From assembly GCA_029204225.1 (NCBI GenBank), contig CM055102.1, positions 19,330,688 to 19,394,687 of the forward strand: DNA of 64,000 nucleotides, given 5' to 3'. The translations under genes and the position numbers were made by a program. The first letter of the stretch is position 1. Each line of letters opens with the position of its first letter. This DNA is from Diphasiastrum complanatum (Eukaryota; Streptophyta; Lycopodiopsida; Lycopodiales; Lycopodiaceae). The notes under the pieces were generated by a model. It was given only the letters and a program-made list of their open reading frames with translations. It had not been told where the DNA came from and made no database searches. Below, piece by piece: positions 51,267 through 61,557 of the stretch.

Positions 51267-51898
51267 TGCAAATTTTTAAAAACGAATCAAATTTTTTCAA
51301 AGGACTCAAAAAATTTGAGTCTCTTGATATTTGTGCCGATCCAAACCTAATGTCATCACATATATTATGTCTGCAAGAAACAAAAAACATGTACAATCAC
51401 CCATATTTTTCTCCTTTTTTTTGTACATTGAACAATTACAAATTCATAGGAACAACTGTAGCATATAAGGAAAATCAAACACTTCAAAAATACACAATGC
51501 ATAATACTGAAACTGTAGAAATTTTATACACTATATTTGATACCAGCCTATTATTACATGTATGTATCATGACATTATATCAAAAACCACATTGAAACCT
51601 AACATCTTATATTCAAACATTAGATAAAATTCTTTCAAACATTGCGTTACATATTCTTGTCATTATTCTCGGTGACTTTAGTATTGATATGCTAGGTCAA
51701 AATGACCATTCGAATGCACTTTATAAATGTATGCAACAATATGATTTTAAATTACAATTTTGAAATGCAACAACTGTGTACGGAAGTCAACTAGACCATA
51801 TATGGACCAACAAGCAGAACTTCAAATGTATCTCAGGATCAACACATGCATATTGGAGTGACCACTCTCCTGTTTATTACATATTCCAAGCAAATTAA
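51265..51898 (+). pseudogene. Endonuclease domain resembling Helentron / PIF1-helicase C-termini
   Basis: One frame, broken only by TGA at 51593 and 51761, carries the order of an exonuclease-endonuclease-phosphatase domain: SHILCLQETKN (metal-binding glutamate), ILGDFSIDML (catalytic D-x-N region with N changed to S), then TTVYGSQLDHIWTN and AYWSDHSPVYYIF (D-H active-site region) before TAA at 51898. The spacing and the GSxLDHxxTN ... AYxSDHxPVY end resemble the endonuclease that follows the helicase in Helentron-type Helitrons, more than plant LINE endonucleases, where polymerase would follow. The Rep/helicase part is not present upstream. The family assignment is from memory of motif patterns and not from a search. 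Confidence 0.7.
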
Positions 51899-52114
51899 TA
51901 TAAATTTATAATGACAATTAGCATGTTTACTTGTTTACACTATTTTTATTACCAAACAATACATATATTACAATGACCATTATTATAATTATAAACAAAA
52001 ACACACACAATTACTATTATACTGTCGTTACAAATTTAAGTTTCATACATTAGATTTTATGTGTTTATGGACTTAAAAAACAAACACATTATTGCTACAC
52101 CAAGCAGCTACTTT

Positions 52115-52135
52115 ACGGAATTTTTAGAATTCCGT
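52115..52135 (+). other. 8-bp stem hairpin, candidate Helitron 3' terminator
   Basis: ACGGAATT-TTTAG-AATTCCGT lies 217 bp after the endonuclease stop. It is followed 8 bases later by CTGA (52144-52147) and then T, the CTRR|T form of Helitron 3' ends. The same CCAACTGATAGG 12-mer also occurs at 52549-52560, so the CTGA could instead be part of a separate direct repeat. Confidence 0.45.
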
Positions 52136-52140
52136 TTCTC

Positions 52141-52560
52141 CAACTGATAGGCCTTGTCTGTGAATCCTCACACGGTTTCACACCTAGCAAACCTCTGTAT
52201 GCTAGAAATCATACACCAGTGCTTCACTTTTCGTCTCCAGCCTGCCGTAGACCCCGAACTCTTAGAAGACTTTTCTTCTCCCGAAGCTCTCTTCAACGGC
52301 GACACTGTACTGTGTACACTCCCTGTACGGCTCTGATACCAACTTAGAATTTGCTTTGCACAGGAACACATATCATGCTACACAGTAACACAGACAGAAA
52401 ACACTCTCCACAGCAAGCTCACATAGCAACTGTATTTCTCAAAATGAAATTACAATGTACATGTAGTTGTTCACTCAGGCAATCCATGCATGACCTAGGT
52501 TGCCGTTGGCGGGACGCGTGTCCCGTCGACTTGCCTCGTGGCGAGACCAACTGATAGGAC
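52141..52560 (-). mobile_element. Fragment of a minus-strand LTR element with primer site
   Basis: TTGGTATCAGAGCC, a tRNA-Met primer site, reads on the minus strand at 52343-52330. The LTR side (52344 rightward) contains 'gaaatacagttgctatgtg' type U5 sequence and the leader side lies to the left. The segment is bounded by identical 12-mers CCAACTGATAGG at 52141-52152 and 52549-52560. No gag can be followed. Confidence 0.6.
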
Positions 52561-53439
52561 CAGTAGCACAGTGATTCTACTTTAATTCTAACTCCAACAC
52601 CATAAGGAGTGAGGTTCTTTACATTGCACTTGGCGTGGGACCGCCAAATTCTTAACAGAGGGGATAATATAAGCTGATATTTCAAGGAATATTCTAGCAA
52701 ACCTCCGGAACATCTTTAAAAGTACAAGCAGGATAGAATTTTTAAATGCATAACTGGCCCATCAAATTTAGGCTTTTACTTTATCCGTAATGGCTTAAGT
52801 TGTTCAGTTCTAAGTAAATAAATTGTCATGGGCAGTGCACATAGATATGTAATTTCAAGTTATGTAAAAGTAATTAGTCACAAAGGCCTATTGGGGGTTT
52901 GTCCCATGACACCAATGTGATTCAAAGTTAAGTTAGTCTATGTGGCTTACTTGTCTCACAATGCCTTTTTGTAAGTGACCACCACTCCAACTATATATAG
53001 GAGTGGAAGAGTCCATTTTCGAGAAGAATCTCATTTGCAATACATGCCTATCTTGTTTCTGAGTGTTTTCCCTTGTGTGGTTTCATGTATTGTGTTACTT
53101 CACATTGTACTATACACTATTTATCTTGCAACAAGTTAAGTTAATCTAGGCCCTCTATTCTCTAGTAGGTTGAGCCTTAGAGGAAGAGATTTAGTTTAGG
53201 GTTTTATCATTATGGGTTTAAGTTAATTTAGGCCCTCCATTATCTACTAGGTTAAGCCTTAGAAAAGGAGGCTTGGTTTAGGGTTTCTATCATTGTGGCT
53301 TTAGAAACTAAGGAGAGAAAAGAGTGGATCTTGCCCTCAAGAATACTCACCATGCTTATGACTATCTTTCTTGCATCCATATCCATGCTAGTTGGAAATA
53401 GCCTTAGTGAGGGCTAGTTGGGAGAAGCCATAAATCGAT
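52561..53439. other. LTR-like non-coding DNA with a 75-bp tandem duplication
   Basis: Positions about 53143-53217 and 53218-53293 are imperfect tandem copies ('taagttaatctaggccctc' type). A TATATATAGG word at 52992 and the general composition suggest an LTR, but its ends are not established. No gene is seen. Confidence 0.5.
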
Positions 53440-54058
53440 CTAGTTGGAGCCATAGCCGGTGTGGATGCTGAAGATACAACATAATGCTTTTGATTTGTTC
53501 TTCAGAAAATAGGTAATAGTTCTTTGAGAAAATTCATCAATAAAGGCTAGAAAGTAAATGACTCCACCTCTGGAAATAGTTTGCATAGGGTCATGAATGT
53601 CACTATGTGCAAGATCTAGCAAACCTTTAGATGAATGGACTTCTGGCATGCTGATAATACAACTTTCACAAAGAGAAGTCAATTTGCTAGTAGATGGTAG
53701 ATCTTGCACTAAATTCATATTTGACATTTGTTGAATACTTTTGAAGTTTAAATGGCCTAGTCTGAAATGTCATTACATATCAATCGATTCAGAAGTTGAA
53801 GTATGAAAAGGATGATTGTTTGTGGAGTAACAATGGCTTAGTTTGTAAAGATAGCCATATCTCCTATCGAAAGCTAAAACTTTCAGATTTGCTATGTGTG
53901 GAAAGGCCATGGCTTTAACAGCCAACTAGGTCTGATTTTGGTGTAGCGTTTCAAGTATACTTAAGCAAAAATCTCCTAAGTTTATGATACTGTCTGCAGC
54001 AGTAGCATATTGATTGGTTAGATTCGTTGAAATGCTAACCTTTGGAAGTTTTTGTTAC
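53440..54058 (-). mobile_element. Copia D: GAG-pre-integrase and integrase N-terminus fragment
   Basis: Minus-strand frames encode the WHFRLGHLNFKSIQQM GAG-pre-integrase block (near 53770), then CESCIISM, LLDLAHSDIHDPM (first integrase aspartate), and FLAFIDEFSQRTITYFLKNKS. It ends abruptly at about 53440. Protease and everything beyond the first third of integrase are missing. Confidence 0.85.
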
Positions 54059-54965
54059 TTATGCATGACTCTGATAGCTAAAGTGGTAACCAATGTGAAT
54101 TCTTAAGGAATTCTGCTGTCTAAGGATTAGTACAAACCGGAAATTGAATGTAACTCTTGTGTGTATTAATAACACACACCCATAGTTGCCCATTCCAGTA
54201 TCACTATGGGAGGTCACGATAGTGAGACATTTGAATACATACCAGCTGAAGATGCTCCACCTTAAGAGCACTGCACCTGCCTCTTCAATAGGAATGAGGT
54301 GGGAACTGCTCATGAGGTGGAAACTGCCAATCTGACTCCATCCACGTTGTTTATCCATGAGCATATGTTCTGAATATTTCTGTTGCAGGTTCTTGTGTAT
54401 TTGGTGTCAATGGTCTCTCAATATGTGAACGCAAACCCTCTGCCTTGCTTGTATACTGGATTGAACAAATCAACTGCAAGCACTCCCTCGTGACTGTCAA
54501 TATGAGTCTCTGAATACTGTTTTCAACAATTGTACTTTGTGTGGGCAATGGCATCACTGTAAGTTTGACAGGTTGATTAAACTGGCTTCATATAAGTCAT
54601 CTCATTTTCACGTCCAACTTTATATTAGTAGTCTTGTGAATCATATTGGATACTCTTCTACTTTTTCACAAGCCATTTCGAATCCACGAGCTGATGAATG
54701 CTTTGAACATTATGTTGAATGAAATTTGGAGATTATTGCTTTTTCCATTCAATCTCAGGAACCAAGCCAGTTCATACCAGTCCAAGTTGGAAATGCTTCG
54801 GCCTTTTAAAACATTCATATATGAGCTTATGAGCTGCTCTTCTTGTGGACGCTAACAGACCTTTGGAACAAAAGGGGCATACTGGAAAGCTGCCTACGTA
54901 TGCACTACCATCACATGGGGCCATCAATAAAGCTTCGAGAACTGAAAGTTTCTGGAAGCTGTTGT
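54059..54965. other. Stretch without a recognised gene between copia D and copia E
   Basis: Several open frames of 60-100 codons occur on both strands with no motif that I recognise. No repeat edge is seen. Confidence 0.4.
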
Positions 54966-55012
54966 TTCCAGAAATGTGCTAATCATGGGTGATGATTAGC
55001 ACATTTCTGGAA
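54966..55012. repeat. Perfect 21-bp stem hairpin
   Basis: TTCCAGAAATGTGCTAATCAT and its exact complement are separated by a 5-nt GGGTG loop. It sits at the broken end of the copia E reverse transcriptase. Confidence 0.95.
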
Positions 55013-55174
55013 TTTTGGTTGCAGCTTTTTCTCGAATATCATATGTTTTCAAGTCAAAGGGGATGAAATCTTCACTGGGTGCACGATCATTATAATCTCG
55101 CTCCTTTTCTTGAGCTGCGTGACCTTGTGTTTGACTACTGGTGAGAAAGTATCAGTGTAGCCGATCCCATATTT

Positions 55175-55516
55175 CTATGAAAAACCTTTCGCAACCAACC
55201 TTGCTTTGTATCTGATGTTATCTCCATCAGGACTTGTTTTGATCTTGTAGATCCACTTGCATTTAATTGATTTTCTTCCATCAGGTGGTGCAAGTGTCCA
55301 TACATTGTTCTTATACATCAATGACATTTCATCCTCCATTGCTTGAATCCAATGATCTTTAACTGGTCCATCAATAGATTCTTTGAATGTTTGAGGTTCG
55401 TCTGCGAAGCCACAAAATTCGATGACTATATTTGTTGAAACATCCTGACCAAATCTTACTGGTGGTTTTCTTTGTCTATCAGATATTCTCACAGTTTGTA
55501 TAGGTCTCGAATTCAA
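55175..55516 (-). pseudogene. Copia E reverse transcriptase N-terminus
   Basis: A 113-codon frame from the pre-polymerase linker through KSIKCKWIYKIKTSPDGDN and RYKARLVAKGFS. The frame ends before the catalytic palm. Confidence 0.92.
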
Positions 55517-55914
55517 TTTTGCATTTTCGGGTTCGACCTGGTCTACTTGAACTGGTGATTCGAGTCTTTCAGTTACTCGATCTTAAAATCCCTTTGAATC
55601 GTTACTATGTCCAGATGGTAATTCTTGTTTATCATCTGCTTGTTTTACTTCTGTCGTTGGTAACTCATAATAAGTTTTGAGAATTTCATAGCTGCATAAG
55701 TCACTGTTTGCTATGTACTTTGACTCATCGAATTTGACATCTCGAACTACAATTTGTCTGGTATGTGCATATAAACTGCACATCCGAATGTCCGAACATG
55801 AGCCAGATTTGGCTTCGACTTCCACTATACTTTGTGAGGAGTTTTATTAGGTATTCTAGATTTCATAATTAGATTCTGAAGATAGTTCAACGTAGCCACT
55901 ACTTCCGCCCACAA

Positions 55915-56346
55915 CTACTTTGGTGATTTTGCATGAGCCATCATACACCTGGCAGCTTCCATTAGTGTACAATTTCTTCGTTCAACAATTCCATTGTGCT
56001 GAGATGTGTATGATACAGTCTTCGTATGCATAATACCTTGATGAGTACAGAAAGTTTTGAATTCGTTGGAAATGTACTCACCTCCACAATCTGTGCGAAT
56101 TTGCTTTAACTTGTTGTCTGTCTGCTTCTCAGCCCAATTGGTATACTCAACAAATTTCTCGAAAGCTTCTGATTTTGTACGACTAAAGTATACTACAGTG
56201 AACTTGATGAAGTCATCAATGAACGTTATGAAGTATTTTGCATCACCTAAAGACAATACTCCAAATGGTCCACAAATATCCGAATGTACAATTTCCAGTA
56301 CGTTGGTTGCTTTATAAACATCTTCACTGAAAGGTGTTCGATTCAT
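55915..56346 (-). pseudogene. Copia E integrase core
   Basis: A 143-codon open frame with the D, D and E catalytic residues in HSDICGP, RTDCGGEY and HNGIVERRN. It lacks only the N-terminal zinc region, which is disrupted by the LTR insertion. Confidence 0.92.
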
Positions 56347-56350
56347 TTTG

Positions 56351-56904
56351 TGTCATGTGCCAATCTTAGCTTTCAAACATCTAATCCATTCATTAACATC
56401 AAATTACAATGGAAATGCAAGAAATCAAGAAAATAAGCCAAAAATCAAGAAACTAGACAAAAGTAGCAAACCTTCACCAAAATAGGCAAAGTAAGGTTTC
56501 ATTATTCATGATTATTGATCGTTCACAAGATAGGGGCCTGATTCTAGAGCATGATCATAGCTCTCATGTGATTGTAGGCACATGAACCACTTTCTCCATC
56601 AAGAAAGCTCTCAAAGAGAAGCTTCAAGATCTCTTAAAACTCAAAACTACAAAATGAACAATAGCCTCCAAATTTAGCACGACCTCAGCTATTTATAGTG
56701 GTTATTTGTGCCTCTTTGGGGCCTTATTTGGCTAATTTGGACCTTACAACCATTATTACAAGTTCGCTATTTGCAAATATAGCCAGGTTGTTCAAGCCAC
56801 CTTATTAAGTATCCTAATGACTAGTTCTAGTCTACTTTAGCTCCATGGCCATATTTGACAATTTATTAGTAAGCTCATGGGCTAATTACATGCAGCACAT
56901 GACA
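56351..56904 (-). repeat. 3' LTR (554 bp) of a minus-strand element
   Basis: The ends are a perfect 10-bp inverted repeat, TGTCATGTGC...GCACATGACA. On the minus strand it is preceded by the polypurine tract CTTAAAGTAGGGGGAG (56920-56905). It therefore closes an element lying to its right and was inserted into the integrase of copia E, which ends 4 bp away. Confidence 0.9.
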
Positions 56905-57060
56905 CTCCCCCTACTTTAAGCATTTTTGTCCTAAAAAATGAAGATCATGTAGCTCTTTGTTGAGTGCCATGCTTCATGAATCCTTTGGCGGTAGTCGAAT
57001 CATATTTGGTCACCTTGAATAAGAAACATCTTTTCTTGTATTATTCTTGTCAGTAGCCAT
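56905..57060 (-). mobile_element. 3' internal tail of the element with the LTR at 56351
   Basis: Polypurine tract and about 100 bp of internal sequence, of which 56936-57019 also occurs at 6565-6648. The minus-strand translation includes YDSTTAKGFMKHGTQQRAT, which I cannot assign. Confidence 0.7.
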
Positions 57061-57269
57061 GTACCGTTCATCAGATTTTGCTGCCTCGGATTTTCATAAA
57101 GAACCTTTGATCAACAACTGATCCCATAGATTTTATAAGATCACTGAAGAAGAGATTGATGAAACACAGGAAAGCCTCAAGTTGCATTAGTTCCTCATGG
57201 GTTGACAGGATCCAAGCAACAGACATTTGGAAGTCTTCTTCCTCAATGTCTTGATGCATCTTTTTTTGT

Positions 57270-57780
57270 CCCTGCATCCGGTGTTATAGCCTTATGCATT
57301 TCTCCTTGATGTAGGATAGTGGTATCCATTTCTTACTCCAAAGCAGTTATTAGAGCCATGCATCCCACATTTGGATATATCAAATCTCATGCAGTGAAGG
57401 GATCTTTTTGGTCATCTGTAAACAAGGAATTTTACGGTTTTGAATTCAGTTTCCATGTTAACATGTTTTCCTTGTTGATAGGATTGATGACATCCTCTAA
57501 TGCAAGAATATTCAAGGACTTTGCACCAACTCCTTCCATCAATATCACATTAGATTCATTAATTGGTAGCTCGGTGCAAATTTGCTTCAGATCTTTGAAT
57601 GGATCTCTTATTATGGGCGCAATGTTAATACCAATTTCATCATCAAAAAGCTCGTTGCTGTAATGGTATTTGAATTTTACATCAATGTTATACCACTCGC
57701 TTGATCCATGTTCAAGAATAATTCCATATAGATCATTATCAATAATATGGTCATAACCACTGATTTGTGGAGTAGGACAG
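57270..57780 (-). pseudogene. Unrecognised coding fragment
   Basis: A minus-strand frame of about 140 codons runs from 57780 to about 57430 without a stop, then continues past one stop. It has protein-like composition (SEWYNIDVKFKYHYSNELF, GINIAPIIRDPFKDLKQICT, NESNVILMEGVGAKSLNILA). No retroelement motif is present. It may be an unrecognised domain of the neighbouring element or a captured host fragment. Confidence 0.5.
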
Positions 57781-58649
57781 CTAGATGATCAGTGGATCTC
57801 TAGAATATCAGATAAGACGGTTAAGGGTTTTCTGATGGGACATTAGTAATTTTGAAAAGGAAATTCTAGGACTGTAAAGATCTGATGATCAATGGTGTGT
57901 TTAGTACCAAGTCGCAATATGGGAAAGAAGAAAACCATTCGATCAAATGTGGGGTATTTTGAAAATTTTTGAGGTTTAATCTAGATCCTAATCTACAAAA
58001 TCAGAGGCCCTCAAATCTATTTCTCGCTTTCTTAATTAATCCTTTACTTTTCAGTAATTTCTCGAATATAAGACATTAGACTAGTTTATATGAATTCTTT
58101 CCAACATGAAGTTATTCTTCTGAAAGACTGTTATATCATATAATTTACTACTTGTGTGAATAGACTTGGAATTCAGGTAAATTCAAAGGTTAAAATGTTT
58201 CAATTTCTTAAACCATGGAAGATTTCTGTTGCATAAATGGATTTCGATGGAATAGTAGTTTCTATTATTCATAGTGGAAATATTTAAAGGAGAAGTCTTG
58301 TCTGTATTAGGGTGAATCCTTTAGTGAAAGCACTTATTACTAACTTTTCTAGGATTTAGATATTTTCATATATCATCTTTCCAGTTAACTTTTATGGAAA
58401 TTTATAATATCTTTACAAAGAGGGGTGAAGTGGTGGGATAAAATTCAATTTGGGAATCTGTTGGTTGTATAGCTTTTGGAAGAGAACCAGCTAGGGTATA
58501 GAAATGAGATTGGATCTGAAAGGAATTTCGGATAGATTTAGAGTAAGATGCCTAATTGGAACTTTTTGAATAAGATAAATTCTCTAGGGATTGTATGGAC
58601 AATCTGGATCTAGAACATGTTTGATATTTGAATCATTATCTATTAGTAG
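57781..58649. other. Stretch without a recognised gene
   Basis: AT-rich DNA, 70% or more A+T by eye, with no repeat edge or coding motif. Confidence 0.4.
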
Positions 58650-59745
58650 TACAGTAAAAGGTCAAAAGTTTACTATTTCCATTTTGATTGGAATAGAAGT
58701 AAGTTTGATCAAAATTTAAGTCTGAAAGTTCTATATTGGATCAACCTAATTCTAGTTTAAGTACTAGGATCAAAAAGGGGTTAATCAGGTGGGAGAAACT
58801 ATGTAATTAGAGGTAAGTGGGATTGGAAAATTGCTGAGAGGGAATTTTATTTGTCTCAAAGATTTTCAGGATATGTTATTTACACATGAGAAATAGAAAA
58901 TATTCTGTAGCTAAGTTACAAGATCTCAGTGAGATATGTGAGTAACATATGTGGGTTCTGGAGGAATATGCTAGGTAAGAATGTGTTTATGTACTAGGTC
59001 ATAGTGAGATTATTCTCATATGTGCACGATTAATCTTGTATGAATCTACAATTATGTGCATTGGATATACAATATTCTTGGAATAGAGTATTCCTTAGTT
59101 AAGGAAGGGACTCAGCTCATTAGTGATTGTATTCTAGAGAGCTCAAATGGATAATGAATCATAATGAATCCAAGAATAACAACTGAATTGATATTCAGCA
59201 GGACTTTGGATATCTAGATGTGATTCTGGATTGTAATCTAAAGTTTTTGTAGTTGAAGATGATTGTCATTTTGGTATGCGTTCAATCTTTAATTACCAGT
59301 TGTTTATAGAACTTGAATCTTGCACTTCAGTTAAAGAATCATGTTTTGGAAGGTTTTTTAAATCCAGTATTTTCTTAATGGAAAGATTTTTGGAATGACT
59401 CTTACTTTTCTTGAGTTATGTTAGACATATACTCCAGTATCCTGTAAATGATTAAGTATGATTTGGATTTCAGGAAATTATGATTTGACGGATCATATGA
59501 ATCTAAATATTTATGGTTGACATATCATGAATAGATACTTAATTATTGTCAGAGGATAATAAGGAATTGTAATGATTCTTAAGTGTGATGATTAATTCTT
59601 GATCTATTATTTGAGTAAGAATTCAAATCAGTGTTTTGAATCTCTCTACTCCAATATTTTCTTTGAGAGCCTATGGATCTCACAAATATTTTCACAAAGA
59701 TAAGTATTTTATTTTTTGGGAATTGAGATTATCTAGTGGATGTTA
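58650..59745. repeat. Non-coding repeat, copy 2 (inverted match of 49640-51110)
   Basis: It is the reverse complement of most of the first copy, with about 360 bp missing near 59040. It begins near 'tagaagtaagt' and ends near 'gagattatctagtggat'. The function is unknown; it is probably part of a long LTR or an internal non-coding region. Confidence 0.8.
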
Positions 59746-60029
59746 TTCTGCTACAGTTTATGGTCTGCAGATGCTTGAGTATAGTTATTCATATGATTAA
59801 ATCTCTAGTTATCATAGGAGACAAACAAGTTTATTAAGATGAATCAATGCTATTTTCTTGCATTTGGTGCTAGAAACAGGCGCATTTAACTCAAAAGAAT
59901 ATCTGGGATACTCAGAGTTGAGTTTTAATCATTCTATATCTTAATGATTCTCTTAAAGATTCTAATTGAATGAATTATCATATCTTAGAATTGGGATTCT
60001 AAGGATATTTGTACTTGAAAGCTTATGAA
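59746..60029. other. Stretch without a recognised gene
   Basis: AT-rich spacer between the repeat and copia F. No feature is seen. Confidence 0.4.
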
Positions 60030-61010
60030 TTAATGCCCAGTACCTTGGTGAGCACATCTGCAATCATGTCCTGCGTTTGATAGTACGTTAAACTCACCTC
60101 TTTGTCGAGAATCCTTCCCCTAACATAGTCATATCAGATTTCAATGTGCTTACTCCTAGAGTGAAATCTAGGGTTGGCCGATAAGATAATTGCACTCTGA
60201 TTATCACAGAAGATGATTGTCGAGGTGTACTAGTTCAAACAATGTCTGCCAGTAAATTTCTCAACCAAAATGTCTCTTTAATAGATTGAGAAGCTGCAAT
60301 ATATTATGCTTCTGTAGATGAGAGGGCTATAGAGGTTTGCTTACGACTATTCCATGATATGGGACCGCCATTGAAAAAGAATGTAAATCCGAATGTGGAC
60401 TTAGGATTGACTACATCTCCTCCTCAGCTTGCATCTGAAAATCTACTAAGCCGATGAAGATTGTCGTTACTGACTTCTCCATAGCAGATGCAATGGTCCA
60501 CGGTAGCTCGGATATATCTCATGACTCTTATAAGAGCCTTCCAATTGGTGATGTCAAGATTGGCCATGAATTGGCCGAGTGAGCTTATTGCAAAAGCGAT
60601 ATCAGGTCTTGTACAGACCATTGCATACATGAGAGATCCAAGTATCGATCGATAGGGATATTCTCTCATGTACTCCTTTTCCTGCTTAGTTTGAAGACAC
60701 TGGTCCTTCGACAATCGCAGGCCTGGTTCCATCGATGAGTGCGCTAATTTGCAATTAATCAAATTGTATCTAATAAGGATATTGTGAAAATACCTTTGTT
60801 GAGTAATAAATATCAGTCATCTCACTCTGTCTCTTTGGATTTGAATGCCCAGATAGAAGCGAGCTACGCCCAGATCAGTCATGTCGAACTCAAAAGATAG
60901 CATCTGCTTAGCATCCTTCACCAAATTGGTACAATTGTTGAAAAGCAATGTATCATCTACATATAGGGTGATAATTACGCGACAATGCAGATAAAGATGT
61001 AGCAATGAAT
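60030..61010 (-). mobile_element. Copia F: reverse transcriptase C-terminus and RNase H
   Basis: Right to left: IITLYVDDTLLFNNCT (catalytic YVDD) and FDMTDLGVARFYLGIQI (61005-60817), GLRLSKDQC and SILGSLMYAMVCTRPDIAFA (60762-60424), then RNase H with KSTFGFTFFFNGGPISWNS, SIALSSTEA and KETFWLRNLLADI, tapering off near 60030. Frameshifts separate the blocks. Its right edge at about 61010 meets unrelated plus-strand sequence. Confidence 0.9.
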
Positions 61011-61557
61011 GAAACTAGATTAAAATGAGATTTAGGAGAGTAGAGGAGATAAATCCAACATGCATTGCTACTACTGTCGATGTTGTTGCATGCTTTGATA
61101 TTGTTGTTAAGCACTTTGATACTACTCATGCTCTTGAGCGCCATGCTATAGATGTTGTCCCCTATGCTCCTTATTTTGATATCATTCATGGGTCTACGGT
61201 CGTTCTTTCAGATGCTTTTCCTACTCCTCTAGTAGATGTCCATGTGGCATATGGTTATACATTTAATGATGGTCCTAATGTATACTCACTAGCTTATTTT
61301 GTTGATAAGTCAAGATCTCAAGTTCCAAAAACAATGTAAAACATGCTATTTTTAGCTCCTAGAATTTATCTACCCTATCCAAACACATTTTGGCCTCATT
61401 TCAAAGATGCTATCACAATGTAATATGAGGAATGAAGTCTTGGGAAAGCATCCTACGCTATGTGGCACGTGTGGCATTTGTTTACATGGCCATCTTGCCA
61501 ATTACAATGCATGTGACCAAAATTGGTCAAGCTAGAATTGTGAAATTTCAACATTAA
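61011..61557 (+). other. Stretch with an unassigned 104-codon frame
   Basis: The plus frame 61025-61339 encodes a degenerate repeat-like sequence (TTVDVVACFDIVVKHFD, HVAYGYTFNDGPNVYSL). It precedes the reverse transcriptase of copia G in the same orientation and may be its integrase-polymerase linker, but no known motif supports this. Confidence 0.35.

Larger units (their letters stand above)
55020..56346 (-). mobile_element. Copia E: integrase to reverse transcriptase fragment
   Basis: Right to left: the integrase core (KMNRTPF, VLEIVHSDICGPFG, IRTDCGGEYISNEF, SQHNGIVERRN with all three acidic residues; 56346-55915), integrase tail (YAHTRQIVVRDVKFDESKY; 55825-55583), and the reverse transcriptase N-terminus (RQRKPPVRFG, WIQAMEDEMSLM, CKWIYKIKTSPDG, ARLVAKGFS; 55516-55175). 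The polymerase palm is missing. The upstream side is cut by the LTR at 56351. Confidence 0.92.

Noticed and set aside
52141-52560. LINE-type target duplication from the two CCAACTGATAGG 12-mers
   Set aside because: The enclosed segment carries an LTR-type primer site and no LINE features, so the 12-mers cannot be assigned to a LINE insertion and are left as an unexplained direct repeat.
61025-61339. Possible host gene of 104 codons
   Set aside because: The sequence is repetitive and lies directly between two copia fragments; no motif supports a host function.
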